A DNA stretch of 64,000 bases from contig NZ_RPEM01000001.1 of assembly GCF_004745575.1 (NCBI RefSeq), forward strand, positions 1 through 64,000, read 5' to 3'. The first letter of the stretch is position 1, and each line of letters starts with the position of its first letter. Source of the stretch: Pseudotabrizicola sediminis. Its GTDB lineage: Bacteria > Pseudomonadota > Alphaproteobacteria > Rhodobacterales > Rhodobacteraceae. This document shows, piece by piece, positions 30,638-39,775 of this stretch. Below the pieces are notes generated by a model. That model ran no database searches, was not told the DNA's origin, and saw only the letters and a program-made list of their open reading frames with translations. A program made the position numbers and the translations under genes.

Positions 30638-31516
30638 ATGCAGCATGATGTTGCGCGTGAGATTTCCTATGCCTCGTCGGCGTCAAGCCGGGCGGGGGCC
30701 GTGCTGATCCGCGCGATGGAAAATGCGACGGGGCGGCTGTCGCTGATCAAGCGTGCGGCGGGGTATGAGCATGAGGTGGCGCGGGGCCGCAGCTTCTGGG
30801 ATGTGGTGCCCGAACGCTATGGGCTGAGCCTCGACGTGGTGGGCGGTGCCGTGACCAACATCCCGGCAAGCGGGCCTTTGGTGCTGATCGCCAACCACCC
30901 GTTCGGCATTCTGGACGGGCTGATGATGGGCCATCTGCTGGACCGGGTGCGGGGCGATTTCCGCATTCTGGCCAATTCGGTGTTCCGCCGGGCCGAGGCG
31001 CTGAACCGGGTGGTGCTGCCGATTTCCTTTGATGAGACCAAGGAAGCAGTGAAGCTCAATCTGGAAACCCGGGCCGAGGCGTTGCGCTATCTGGGGCAGG
31101 GCGGGGCAATCGGGGTGTTTCCGGGCGGCACGGTGTCCACCGCGGCCCGGCCCTTCACCTCGCGCCCGATGGACCCGGGCTGGCGCAATTTCACCGCCAA
31201 GATGATTGCCCGGTCAGATGCCACGGTGGTGCCGGTGTATTTTGACGGCCACAACTCGCGCCTGTTCCAGATTGCCAGCCATGTGCACTACACGCTGCGG
31301 CTTGGCCTTTTGATCAAGGAGTTCCGGGCGCGGATGGATGAACCGGTGCGGGTGGTGATCGGGCAGCCGATTGTCGCCGGCGATCTGGCCCCGCTGAAGG
31401 CCGATCCGACCCGGATGATGGAATTTTTGCGCCGCGCCACATACGATCTTTCGCCGCATCCGCTGCGGTCATATGCTACAGGTTACGAGTTCGAGGCAAA
31501 ATACAAAGCGCGCTGA
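30638..31516 (+). CDS. Lysophospholipid acyltransferase (hemolysin/OlsA-like)
   Basis: 292-residue PlsC-superfamily acyltransferase. The catalytic motif is NHPFGILDG (86-94), in which His and Asp are five residues apart rather than four; this NHPxGxxDG form marks the 'putative hemolysin'/ornithine-lipid branch of the family. Block II (FPGGTVSTA) and the surrounding VFPGG are intact. Peripheral or monotopic membrane protein expected. Substrate could be lysophosphatidic acid or lyso-ornithine lipid; no olsB partner is adjacent. Start 30638 follows TGGAG; ORF extension upstream lacks support. murI follows after 43 bp. Confidence 0.82.
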   Translation: MQHDVAREISYASSASSRAGAVLIRAMENATGRLSLIKRAAGYEHEVARGRSFWDVVPERYGLSLDVVGGAVTNIPASGPLVLIANHPFGILDGLMMGHLLDRVRGDFRILANSVFRRAEALNRVVLPISFDETKEAVKLNLETRAEALRYLGQGGAIGVFPGGTVSTAARPFTSRPMDPGWRNFTAKMIARSDATVVPVYFDGHNSRLFQIASHVHYTLRLGLLIKEFRARMDEPVRVVIGQPIVAGDLAPLKADPTRMMEFLRRATYDLSPHPLRSYATGYEFEAKYKAR

Positions 31517-31559
31517 CAGGTCCCTTGCGCCTGCAACAGGCGCGAAGGGTGGGGCGGGC

Positions 31560-32372
31560 ATGGCGGTTGGGGTGTTTGACAGCGGGATCGGGGGGCTGAC
31601 GGTGCTGGACGCCGTGACCCGGCGGTTGCCGGATCTGCCGCTGGTGTATCTGGGTGACAATGCCCACGCGCCTTACGGGGTGCGCACGCATGATGACATT
31701 TTCAACCTGACCTGTGCGGCGGTCGAACGGCTGTGGGCCGAGGGCTGCGATCTGGTGATTCTTGCCTGCAACACGGCTTCGGCCGCTGCGCTGAAGCGGA
31801 TGCAGGAAACCTGGGTGCCAAAGGACAAGCGGGTGCTGGGGGTGTTCGTGCCGATGATCGAGGCGCTGACCGAACGGCAATGGGGTGACAATTCCCCGCC
31901 GCGCGAAGTGGCGGTGCGCCATGTGGCACTGTTTGCCACCCCCGCCACCGTGGCCAGCCGGGCATTTCAGCGCGAACTGGCGTTTCGCGCCATCGGTGTT
32001 GATGTCGAGGCGCAGCCTTGTGGCGGTGTGGTCGATGCCATCGAGCAGGGCGACGAGATTCTGGCCGAAGCGCTGGTGCGCAGCCATGTCGAGGCATTGA
32101 AGCGCCGGATGCCGCATCCGCAGGCGGCGGTGCTGGGTTGCACGCATTACCCGCTGATGGAGGCGACGTTCCAGGAGGCGCTGGGGCCGGATGTGAAGGT
32201 GTTCAGCCAGGCCAATCTGGTGGCGGAGTCGCTGGCCGATTATCTGGTGCGGCGGCCCGAAATGCTGGGGTCGGGGACAGAGTCGAAATTCCTGACCACG
32301 GGTGACCCGAAAGCGGTGTCGTCCAAGGCCACCCAGTTCCTGCGCCGCCGCATCACGTTCGAGCCGGCCTGA
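31560..32372 (+). CDS. murI: Glutamate racemase
   Basis: Cofactor-independent racemase making D-glutamate for peptidoglycan. Catalytic cysteines are C70 (ILACNTASA) and C194 (VLGCTHYPL), with [14 protein letters not shown] at the N-terminus and [11 protein letters not shown]. The 270-residue length is standard. Start 31560 gives [12 protein letters not shown]; the frame is open upstream but overlaps the acyltransferase gene. Probably cotranscribed with that gene. Confidence 0.95.
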   Translation: MAVGVFDSGIGGLTVLDAVTRRLPDLPLVYLGDNAHAPYGVRTHDDIFNLTCAAVERLWAEGCDLVILACNTASAAALKRMQETWVPKDKRVLGVFVPMIEALTERQWGDNSPPREVAVRHVALFATPATVASRAFQRELAFRAIGVDVEAQPCGGVVDAIEQGDEILAEALVRSHVEALKRRMPHPQAAVLGCTHYPLMEATFQEALGPDVKVFSQANLVAESLADYLVRRPEMLGSGTESKFLTTGDPKAVSSKATQFLRRRITFEPA

Positions 32373-32378
32373 TCGGTT

Positions 32379-32392
32379 TTGATCCTGATCAT
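32379..32392. promoter_or_regulatory. FNR/FnrL-like box upstream of ccmE
   Basis: TTGAT-CCTG-ATCAT matches the FNR palindrome TTGATN4ATCAA at nine of ten positions. It lies 89 bp before the ccmE start and just after the murI stop, a workable position for oxygen-responsive control of cytochrome c maturation by FnrL. One mismatch and no proven promoter keep this tentative. Confidence 0.45.
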
Positions 32393-32480
32393 TCACATCT
32401 GCGGGTTGCGGCGTTAGAACAACTCGACAAGGCCCGGATTTGACCCCACATCAGGGGCGGAACGTGACGGAGGGAAGATC

Positions 32481-32939
32481 ATGGCGGGGATGAAGGGGCT
32501 GAAAAAGCAGCGGCGGGTGCAGATCATCGTGCTGGCCCTTGTTGCGCTGACCGTGTCCACCGGCCTGATCGGCTATGCGTTGCAGGACGGGATCAACTTT
32601 TTCCGCAGCCCGACGCAGGTGGTGGAAGACCCGCCGCGCGTGGGTGAAGTGTTCCGTATCGGCGGTCTGGTGGAAGAGGGCAGCATCAAGCGCGGCCAGT
32701 CCGAGACGGTCAGCTTTCGGGTGACCGACACCAACCAGACCATTCCGGTGCGCTATACCGGCATTCTGCCGGATCTGTTTTCCGAAGGTCAGGGCATGGT
32801 CGGCACCGGGTCGATGGAAGATGGCACCTTTATAGCCACCGAAATTCTGGCCAAGCATGATGAAACCTACATGCCTGCCGAAGTGATCGACGCGCTGAAG
32901 GAACAGGGCGTTTATCAGGATGCCAATACCGACAGCTGA
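32481..32939 (+). CDS. ccmE: Cytochrome c maturation heme chaperone CcmE
   Basis: 152-residue periplasmic heme chaperone anchored by one N-terminal helix (about 13-35). An OB-fold domain follows and holds heme covalently through H126 in the motif KHDETYMP, with Y130 as axial ligand. It passes heme from CcmABCD to CcmF/H for attachment to cytochromes c. GGAGGGAAG precedes the ATG. It stands apart from the rest of the ccm genes, as is frequent in Rhodobacterales. An FNR-like box and a motif shared with ndk lie upstream. Confidence 0.96.
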   Translation: MAGMKGLKKQRRVQIIVLALVALTVSTGLIGYALQDGINFFRSPTQVVEDPPRVGEVFRIGGLVEEGSIKRGQSETVSFRVTDTNQTIPVRYTGILPDLFSEGQGMVGTGSMEDGTFIATEILAKHDETYMPAEVIDALKEQGVYQDANTDS

Positions 32940-33033
32940 CGGGGTCTGACCCGGCGCGCGCAGGTTTGTGCTCGCGTTAACCCGGCGCGGTCAGGGTTGC
33001 CATGGGGGGAGTGTCACCACTCCGGGGATTCCC

Positions 33034-33660
33034 ATGACAGACCTTAGACAGCCAGATGTACGGCAACTTGCCGAAGAAATCGTCGCCCGCGAGGGCGGTT
33101 TTGTGAACGACCCTGATGATCCGGGCGGTGCCACCAACCATGGTGTCACCATCGGCACCTTGCGCCGGCTGGGGCTGGATGTGAACCGGGACGGCCGGAT
33201 CGACGTGGCCGATGTGCGGGCCTTGACCCGCAGGCAGGCCGTGGATGTTTATATCGAGCATTATTACACCCGGCCCCGCATTTCTGCGCTGCCCGAAGTG
33301 GTGCAGGCATCGGTGTTCGACATGTATGTGAATGCGGGGCTAAATGCGGTGAAAATCCTGCAGCGGCTGTGCACTGATATGGGATTCCCCTGCGACCCAG
33401 ACGGGCAGATCGGGCCGCAGACCATCAGGGCCGCGCAAAACGCCTATGAGGCGGCGCCGCAGCACTTTGCCGATGCCTACGGCATTGCACGGCGCAACTA
33501 CTATTACGCACTGGCCGACAGCCGCCCGCAAAGCCGCAAGTTCGCCCGCCGGATGAACGGCGGCAAGGGCGGCTGGATCACCCGGGCCGAGGAATTCATC
33601 AGCCCGCGCTATCACCTGTCTGACGCGCAACACAAAGCACGGGTGGCATCATGGGGCTGA
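33034..33660 (+). CDS. GTA-type endolysin (GH108 N-acetylmuramidase)
   Basis: 208-residue muramidase of glycoside hydrolase family 108. The catalytic Glu is in the N-terminal AREGGFVNDPDDPGGATNHGVT segment, the family hallmark, followed by ALTRRQAVDVYIEHYY and the C-terminal GH108-associated peptidoglycan-binding part (GQIGPQTIRAAQ). No signal peptide, so it depends on the downstream holin to reach the wall. In Rhodobacter capsulatus the equivalent pair (rcc00555-rcc00556) lies away from the main GTA cluster and lyses cells to release GTA. Stop overlaps the holin ATG. Start 33034 (MTDLRQPDVRQL) is chosen over a longer ORF for its match to the domain edge. Confidence 0.85.
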   Translation: MTDLRQPDVRQLAEEIVAREGGFVNDPDDPGGATNHGVTIGTLRRLGLDVNRDGRIDVADVRALTRRQAVDVYIEHYYTRPRISALPEVVQASVFDMYVNAGLNAVKILQRLCTDMGFPCDPDGQIGPQTIRAAQNAYEAAPQHFADAYGIARRNYYYALADSRPQSRKFARRMNGGKGGWITRAEEFISPRYHLSDAQHKARVASWG

Positions 33661-34124
33661 TTGGCAAGGTTCTGGGCGGGCCGGGCGCGGTGACAGCACT
33701 TGGCACAGCGGCGAAGGGCATTTCCGAGGTGTTCGTGCCCTCGGCCACAAGGCGGATGGAACTGTCGGCCGAGGCGCAAATGGCCGCTCTGCGCCAGTTG
33801 GGCGAAGAATATGGCCATCCCGCTCTGGGCTGGTTTGACCAGATGATCAACGGGCTGAACCGATTGCCGCGCCCACTGCTGGCTTTTGGCACGCTGGGGC
33901 TGTTCGTCTATGCCATGGTGGACCCGGTGTCGTTCGCGCAGCGTATGGTGGGGCTGAACGCGGTGCCAGAGCCGCTGTGGTGGCTGCTGGGGGCGGTGGT
34001 CGCGTTCTACTTCGGGGCGCGCGAAACCTATTACTTCCGGCATCGTGGCGGTGCATCTGCCCCGCAAAACGGGCCTGTTTCCGGGCAGAATCCCGCATTG
34101 GATGACTGGCGCGGCAACGGCTGA
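33651..34124 (+). CDS. GTA-type holin (3TM)
   Basis: 157-residue holin of the three-TM GTA-release family. A soluble N-terminal region (about 1-60) is followed by hydrophobic helices at about 78-95 ([16 protein letters not shown]) and 112-128 ([14 protein letters not shown]), closing in ETYYFR, with an Asn/Pro-rich soluble tail. It would open the inner membrane for the overlapping endolysin gene. The pair is separated from any capsid or tail genes in this window, as known for the GTA lysis cassette. The ATG overlaps the last codons of the endolysin gene. Confidence 0.82.
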   Translation: MGLIGKVLGGPGAVTALGTAAKGISEVFVPSATRRMELSAEAQMAALRQLGEEYGHPALGWFDQMINGLNRLPRPLLAFGTLGLFVYAMVDPVSFAQRMVGLNAVPEPLWWLLGAVVAFYFGARETYYFRHRGGASAPQNGPVSGQNPALDDWRGNG

Positions 34125-34182
34125 ACTTGACCTGACTTGCGCCCTCTGGCATGGCGGATGGCGCAAGACAGGATTTGATCAG

Positions 34183-35925
34183 ATGAACCTTTTCGCCGAT
34201 ATCCGCGCCACCGTTCTGACCGCACTGACCGAAATGCAGGCCGAGGGCACGCTGCCCGGGGGTCTGGACTTTGCGGCGGTCGCAGTGGAACCGCCGCGCG
34301 ATGCGGCGCATGGCGACATGGCGACCAATGCCGCGATGGTGCTGGCCAAGCCCGCAGGACAGCCACCGCGCGCGATCGCCGATGCGCTGGCGGCCAAGCT
34401 GCTGGCCGATCCGCGCATCACGGCGGCCGATGTTGCGGGGCCGGGCTTTCTGAACCTGCGGCTGGCGGCAGACATCTGGCAGGGCGTGATCAAGGCCGCC
34501 CTGACCATGAGCACCGATTTTGGCCGCGCCGATCTGGGCAAGGGCCGGTCGGTGAATGTGGAATTCGTGTCGGCCAACCCGACCGGGCCAATGCATGTGG
34601 GCCACGTGCGCGGTGCCGTGGTGGGCGACGCACTGGCCAACCTGCTGGCCTTTGCCGGTTGGGACGTGACCCGCGAATATTACATCAACGATGGCGGCGC
34701 GCAGGTCGATGTGCTGGCGCGGTCAGCGTTTGAGCGCTACCGCGAGGCGCATGGGCTGGAGCCGGAAATCCGCGAAGGGTTGTACCCCGGCGATTATCTG
34801 GTTCCGGTGGGCGAGGCGCTGAAGGACACCTACGGCGACACGCTGCTGGACAGACCCGAGCAGGACTGGCTGGCCGATGTGCGCGAATTTGCCACGCAAC
34901 GGATGATGCAGATGATCCGCGAGGATCTGGCATCGCTTGGCGTGTCGATGGACCTCTATTCGTCGGAAAAGGCGTTGTACGGCACCGGCAAGATCGAGGC
35001 CGCCATTCAGACCCTCAAGGACATGGACCTGATTTATGAGGGCGTGCTGGAACCGCCAAAGGGCAAAGAGCCCGAAGACTGGGAGCCACGCGAGCAAACC
35101 CTGTTCCGCAGCACCGCGCATGGCGATGATGTGGACCGCCCGGTGCAGAAATCCGACGGCAGCTGGACCTATTTCGCGCCCGACATCGCCTATCACTTCG
35201 ACAAGGTGCAGCGCGGCTACGACCAGCTGATCGACATTTTCGGGGCCGATCACGGCGGCTATGTCAAGCGGATGAAGGCGGCGGTCTCGGCCCTGTCCGG
35301 TGGCCGGGTGCCGCTGGACATCAAGCTGGTCCAGCTGGTGAAGTTGTGGAAGAACGGCGAACCGTTCAAGATGTCCAAACGCGCGGGCACATTCGTGACC
35401 CTGCGCGATGTGGTGGAACTGGCGGGCACTGATGTGACCCGGTTCATCATGCTGACCCGCAAGAATGACGTGGCGCTGGATTTCGATTTCGACAAGGTTC
35501 TGGAACAGTCGAAAGACAACCCGGTGTTCTATGTGCAATACGCCAATGCGCGGGTGAACAGCATCCTGCGCAAGGCGGTCGAGAACGGGGTCGATGTGTC
35601 GGATGCCACGCTGGCGGCGGCGGATCTGTCGAAACTTGACCATGTGGCTGAAATTGCCGTGGCCAAGAAGCTGGCCGAATGGCCGCGTCTGGTGGAAATC
35701 GCCGCGCGCGGGAATGAACCGCACCGGGTGGCGTTCTACCTCTACGAACTGGCATCAGACCTGCACGGGCTGTGGAATCGGGGCAATGATGACGTGTCCT
35801 TGCGCTTCCTGCAGGACGATACGGCAACATCTCAGGCGAAAATCGCGTTGGTGCGGGCCGTGGGCGTTGTTATTTGCTCGGGTCTTGGTATCCTTGGCGT
35901 GACACCGGTTGAGGAAATGCGCTGA
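34183..35925 (+). CDS. argS: Arginyl-tRNA synthetase
   Basis: Class I aminoacyl-tRNA synthetase charging tRNA-Arg. 580 residues. The HIGH motif appears as HVGH (138-141, in [10 protein letters not shown]) and the KMSKS motif as KMSK (396-399, in [10 protein letters not shown]). The N-terminal arginyl-specific additional domain is about 1-110 and the helical anticodon-binding domain ends the protein. AGGA precedes the ATG; upstream reading overlaps the holin gene. First gene of a long operon with SPOR, nagZ, scpA and scpB. Confidence 0.96.
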   Translation: MNLFADIRATVLTALTEMQAEGTLPGGLDFAAVAVEPPRDAAHGDMATNAAMVLAKPAGQPPRAIADALAAKLLADPRITAADVAGPGFLNLRLAADIWQGVIKAALTMSTDFGRADLGKGRSVNVEFVSANPTGPMHVGHVRGAVVGDALANLLAFAGWDVTREYYINDGGAQVDVLARSAFERYREAHGLEPEIREGLYPGDYLVPVGEALKDTYGDTLLDRPEQDWLADVREFATQRMMQMIREDLASLGVSMDLYSSEKALYGTGKIEAAIQTLKDMDLIYEGVLEPPKGKEPEDWEPREQTLFRSTAHGDDVDRPVQKSDGSWTYFAPDIAYHFDKVQRGYDQLIDIFGADHGGYVKRMKAAVSALSGGRVPLDIKLVQLVKLWKNGEPFKMSKRAGTFVTLRDVVELAGTDVTRFIMLTRKNDVALDFDFDKVLEQSKDNPVFYVQYANARVNSILRKAVENGVDVSDATLAAADLSKLDHVAEIAVAKKLAEWPRLVEIAARGNEPHRVAFYLYELASDLHGLWNRGNDDVSLRFLQDDTATSQAKIALVRAVGVVICSGLGILGVTPVEEMR

Positions 35926-35988
35926 TCAACAGCGCCCCGTCGGTGACGCAGGCAACAAGGCGGGCAAACCGTCTGATCGAGGCAGAGC

Positions 35989-36957
35989 ATGGCGGATATT
36001 GATTTTGATGATTATGGGGGCCCACCCCGTATGACCGGCGGACAGGCGCAGAAGCTGATCCATCTGACGGGTGCGCTGTGTTCTCTGGCCCTGATCGCCG
36101 GAATGGCCCTGTGGGGCTATCGTCTGGCGGTGCGCGATGTGTCCGGCGTGCCGGTGATCCGTGCGATCGAAGGGCCGATGCGCGTGGCCCCGCCCAACCC
36201 CGGCGGCAGTATTGCCGACCATCAGGGCATGGCGGTGAACGTGGTGGCCGCCGTGGGCGGGGCCGCGGGCCTGCCTGCCGAAATCATTCTGGCCCCGCCG
36301 CCGGTGGATCTGACCGCCGAGGATGCGCCGGGCCTGTCTCCGCTTGACCCGGTGGCCGTGGCATCGGCCCCGGTTGTGGCCCCCTTGGGGCTGAAGATGG
36401 GGCCGGTTGCGGTGCCAGATGTGCCAGAGGTGCCGGTTGCTCTGCCGCCTGCCGAGGGGCCGGCAGATGCCGCACCCGTGACCACGCAGGATGCTGTTGC
36501 CATGGCGCTTGCCGAGGCGCTGGGTGAGGCGATGCCACTGGAGCCGCTGGCAGAGGCGGGCGCGGTAGACACACCGCCACCGGGCGCGGTCGGGTCTGTC
36601 CGGCCACGGGCGCGGCCACAGTCGGCATTTGCCGCCGTCACTGCGGTGGAACCGGTGAGTGCCGCACTGGCGCTTGGCCCCGAGATTGATCCTTCGACCC
36701 TGACCGCCGGGACACGGCTGGTGCAGCTGGGGGCTTTTGACAGTGCCGAGATTGCGCGGGCCGAATGGGGCCGTGTGCGCGCCCGCTTTGGCGATCTGAT
36801 GACCGGCAAATCGCTCGTGGTGCAATCGGCACAATCGGGCGGGCGCACGTTCTATCGCCTGCGCGCGCATGGGTTTGAGGGTGAGGATGACGCCCGCCGC
36901 TTCTGTGCCGCGCTGTTGGCCGAAAACGCCGCCTGCATCCCGGTTGCCCATAGATGA
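35989..36957 (+). CDS. SPOR-domain membrane protein
   Basis: 322 residues: cytoplasmic N-terminus, one membrane helix (about 26-45, LIHLTGALCSLALIAGMALW), a long Pro/Ala/Glu-rich periplasmic linker (about 60-230), and a C-terminal SPOR domain (about 242-318, RLVQLGAFDSAEIARAEW through RRFCAALLAENAACIPV). SPOR domains bind denuded glycan strands at the division septum. The following gene, nagZ, processes peptidoglycan fragments, and stop and start overlap by four bases. Confidence 0.85.
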   Translation: MADIDFDDYGGPPRMTGGQAQKLIHLTGALCSLALIAGMALWGYRLAVRDVSGVPVIRAIEGPMRVAPPNPGGSIADHQGMAVNVVAAVGGAAGLPAEIILAPPPVDLTAEDAPGLSPLDPVAVASAPVVAPLGLKMGPVAVPDVPEVPVALPPAEGPADAAPVTTQDAVAMALAEALGEAMPLEPLAEAGAVDTPPPGAVGSVRPRARPQSAFAAVTAVEPVSAALALGPEIDPSTLTAGTRLVQLGAFDSAEIARAEWGRVRARFGDLMTGKSLVVQSAQSGGRTFYRLRAHGFEGEDDARRFCAALLAENAACIPVAHR

Positions 36958-37961
36958 CGACCGGCAGGCTTGCCGCGATCTTTGGCTGTTCGGGGCCGGA
37001 GCTGACGGCGGAAGAGGCGGCATTTTACCGCGATGCCGATCCGTTCGGCTTTATCCTGTTTGCCCGCAATGTCGAAAGCCCGGTGCAGCTGCGCGCGCTG
37101 ACTGGGGCGTTGCGCGATGCCGTGGGCCGGGATGCGCCGGTGCTGATGGATCAGGAAGGCGGGCGGGTGCAGCGGCTGCGCACGCCCCATTGGCGCGACT
37201 GGGCCCCGCCGCTGGAGACTGTGGCGCAGGCGCGCGATCCGCTGCGCGCCATGTGGGTGCGGTCGCGCATCATCGCGTATGAATTGCGCGGCGTGGGGGT
37301 GGATGCCAATTGCGCGCCCTGTGCCGATGTGGCGGGTGACGACACGCATCCGTTTCTGAAGAACCGCTGCTATGGAACTGATCCTGCCGTGGTTTCCGCC
37401 ATATCGGCAGCGGTGGCCGATGCCCATCTGGCCGGGGGGGTGCTGCCGGTGATCAAGCATCTGCCCGGTCATGGGCGGGCCACGGCGGACACCCATCACG
37501 ATCTTCCCACCGTCATCGCCTCGCGCGATGACCTGACGGCCACGGATTTCGCGCCGTTCAAGGCGCTGAACCATCTGCCGATGGCGATGACAGCGCATAT
37601 CATCTTTGCCGCCTATGACGACAAACCTGCCACGCAAAGTGCGGCGATGATCCGGGTGATCCGGGAGGATATCGGCTTTCAGGGTCTGCTGATGACCGAT
37701 GATCTGAACATGCAGGCGCTGCGCGGAAGCGTGGCGGACCGGACGGCGGCGGCGATGGCGGCGGGCTGCGATATCGCGCTGCATTGCAAGGGCGACATGG
37801 CCGAAATGCTGGCGGTTGCCGGGGCTTGCGGCGACCAGACCCCGGCGATCCGCGCGCGGGCGGAGCGTGCGCTTGCCGCCCGCCATGCGCCCGACCCCGT
37901 TGACATCGCAGCCTTGGACGCCGAGTTTCGGGCCTTGATGTCCGGGGATGCGCATGTCTGA
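36954..37961 (+). CDS. nagZ: Beta-N-acetylhexosaminidase NagZ
   Basis: Glycoside hydrolase family 3 enzyme that removes GlcNAc from cytoplasmic anhydromuropeptides during peptidoglycan recycling. Signatures are VLMDQEGGRVQRL, KHLPGHGRATADTHHDLP (the His/Asp dyad loop) and GLLMTDDLNM with the catalytic Asp. 335 residues, no signal peptide, hence cytoplasmic. Overlaps the SPOR gene by four bases and scpA by 14, so cotranslation is likely. Confidence 0.94.
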   Translation: MTTGRLAAIFGCSGPELTAEEAAFYRDADPFGFILFARNVESPVQLRALTGALRDAVGRDAPVLMDQEGGRVQRLRTPHWRDWAPPLETVAQARDPLRAMWVRSRIIAYELRGVGVDANCAPCADVAGDDTHPFLKNRCYGTDPAVVSAISAAVADAHLAGGVLPVIKHLPGHGRATADTHHDLPTVIASRDDLTATDFAPFKALNHLPMAMTAHIIFAAYDDKPATQSAAMIRVIREDIGFQGLLMTDDLNMQALRGSVADRTAAAMAAGCDIALHCKGDMAEMLAVAGACGDQTPAIRARAERALAARHAPDPVDIAALDAEFRALMSGDAHV

Positions 37962-38748
37962 CACCATTGCCGACGACTGGGGCGAAGACCGGCTGGCTCC
38001 GGCGGACCGCATGGCCGCCGAGGCGCTGATCGTTGATGTTGACGGGTTTGAGGGGCCGCTGGACCTGCTCTTGACGCTAAGCCGGACGCAAAAGGTGGAT
38101 CTGCGCAAGATCTCGGTGCTGGAACTGGCCGAGCAATATCTGGGTTTTGTGCAAAAGGCCCAATCCCTGCGGATCGAACTGGCGGCAGATTATCTGGTGA
38201 TGGCGGCCTGGCTCGCGTTTCTGAAATCGCGCCTGTTGCTGCCGCCCGAACCGGGGGAAGACGGGCCAAGCGCCGAAGATCTGGCCGCACACCTTGCCTA
38301 TCAGCTCGAACGTCTGCAGGCGATGCGTGAAGCTGCGGCGCGCCTGATGGCGCGTGACCAGATGGGCCGCGATTTCTTTGCGCGCGGGCTGCCTGAAACC
38401 ATAAGCCACCACCGCGCCGTGACCTACGAGGCAACGCTGCTGGACCTGATGCGCGCCTATGCCCGTATCCGCACCAAGGACGAATTCCGCCCCTTTGTCA
38501 TGGATCGTGACCAAGTGTTCACAATGGAACAGGCGCTGGAGCGGATGCGCGGGCTGATCGGCTATGTCGGCGATTGGGCTGATCTGACCAGCTTTTTGCC
38601 CGAAGGCTGGGAATCCACACCCATGCGCCGCCGGTCCTCCACGGCTGCGCATTTCGCGGCAGTGTTGGAAATGGCCAAGCGCGGTCAGGTAGAGCTGCGG
38701 CAGGGCGAGATGTTTGCCCCGATCCAGATTAGGCGCGGCACGGCATGA
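37948..38748 (+). CDS. scpA: Segregation and condensation protein A
   Basis: Kleisin subunit of the SMC-ScpAB condensin. 266 residues, with the N-terminal segment FEGPLDLLLTLSRTQKVDLRKI that binds the SMC neck, LEQY-type ELAEQYLGFV, the helix YLVMAAWLAFLKSRLLLP, and a C-terminal winged helix that contacts the SMC head. MRMSD at 37948 or MSDTI at 37954 could be the start. Overlaps nagZ by 14 bases and scpB by four. Confidence 0.93.
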   Translation: MRMSDTIADDWGEDRLAPADRMAAEALIVDVDGFEGPLDLLLTLSRTQKVDLRKISVLELAEQYLGFVQKAQSLRIELAADYLVMAAWLAFLKSRLLLPPEPGEDGPSAEDLAAHLAYQLERLQAMREAAARLMARDQMGRDFFARGLPETISHHRAVTYEATLLDLMRAYARIRTKDEFRPFVMDRDQVFTMEQALERMRGLIGYVGDWADLTSFLPEGWESTPMRRRSSTAAHFAAVLEMAKRGQVELRQGEMFAPIQIRRGTA

Positions 38749-39386
38749 CCGAACCGATTGAAAAAAGCCTGTTCGAAGCCCCGCCGATGGGCGAGCAGGA
38801 GCGGATGGTCGAGGCGATTCTGTTTGCCAGCGCCGATCCGGTGACGGTGGCCGAACTTGCCGCCCGCATGCCGCATGGCTGCGACCCGGCTGAGGCACTG
38901 GCGTATCTGCGCAAACGCTACGACGGGCGCGGCGTGCATCTGGTGCGGGTGGGTGACGCGTGGGCAATGCGCACCGCCGCTGATCTGGGGCACCTCATGC
39001 GCAAGGAAACGGTGGAAAACCGCAAACTGTCACGCGCGGCCATCGAAACCCTGGCGATTGTGGCCTATCATCAGCCGGTGACACGGGCCGAGATCGAGGA
39101 GATCCGCGGCGTGGCCGTGTCGCGCGGCACGGTGGACCAGCTGATGGAACTGGACTGGATCCGGCTTGGCCGCAGGCGTATGACACCGGGCCGTCCGGTG
39201 ACCTTTGTGGTGACCGAGCATTTTCTGGACCACTTCGGTCTTGAATCGGCGCGCGATCTGCCGGGGATTAAGGAATTGCGGGCGGCGGGCCTGTTGGACA
39301 ACCGGCCCTTGCCGGGGTCGATGGGCAAGCCCGATGATGATGAGGATGAGGCCACTTCCGGCCAGAGCGAATTGTTCGAGGATTGA
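38745..39386 (+). CDS. scpB: Segregation and condensation protein B
   Basis: Two winged-helix domains that dimerise and bind the ScpA kleisin. 213 residues. Visible family segments are MVEAILFASADPVTVAELA at the N-terminus, VENRKLSRAAIETLAIVAYHQPVTRAEIEEIRG (cut here: the TLAIVAYHQPVTR core is diagnostic) and VSRGTVDQLMELDWI. The C-terminal tail is acidic (DDDEDEATSGQ). It is the fifth gene of the argS operon. Confidence 0.93.
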   Translation: MTEPIEKSLFEAPPMGEQERMVEAILFASADPVTVAELAARMPHGCDPAEALAYLRKRYDGRGVHLVRVGDAWAMRTAADLGHLMRKETVENRKLSRAAIETLAIVAYHQPVTRAEIEEIRGVAVSRGTVDQLMELDWIRLGRRRMTPGRPVTFVVTEHFLDHFGLESARDLPGIKELRAAGLLDNRPLPGSMGKPDDDEDEATSGQSELFED

Positions 39387-39387
39387 A

Positions 39388-39600
39388 ATGAACGTCAACC
39401 AGATCATCAACATGGTGATGCGGATTTTCCTGCGCAAAGGCGTCAACTGGGGCATCAACAAAGGCACCAAAATGGTGTCGAGGTCCGGCAAACCGGCCGC
39501 GACGGCCACCCCTGCGCAGCACAGCCAGACGACGGTGGCGCGCGAAACCGCCAAGCGCGCCCGCAAGGCCGCCGCCGTGACCCGCCGGATCGGCCGTTAG
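39388..39600 (+). CDS. Conserved-position small basic protein
   Basis: 70-residue protein starting two bases after the scpB stop. Residues 1-30 look amphipathic (MNVNQIINMVMRIFLRKGVNWGINK), and the C-terminal half is Thr/Ala/Arg/Lys-rich and probably disordered. In many Rhodobacteraceae tatA follows scpB; this is not TatA because it lacks a TM-hinge-amphipathic pattern. It may associate with the membrane or nucleic acid through its charge. Function unknown. Confidence 0.6.
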   Translation: MNVNQIINMVMRIFLRKGVNWGINKGTKMVSRSGKPAATATPAQHSQTTVARETAKRARKAAAVTRRIGR

Positions 39601-39775
39601 GCTTCATCGGACTGTCACTTTGTTGTGCGATCCCGTCCTTGTCGGGACACGGACCCGCCCACTTGGGCTAGGGGGCTTGCCAGCCGCGTTCCGCCAGATA
39701 TAGTCCGGGGTATCGGGGCAGGGTTCCCTGCACCGCAGCCCTGATAGCAATCGGGATGGTGGGGTCACTCGACGA

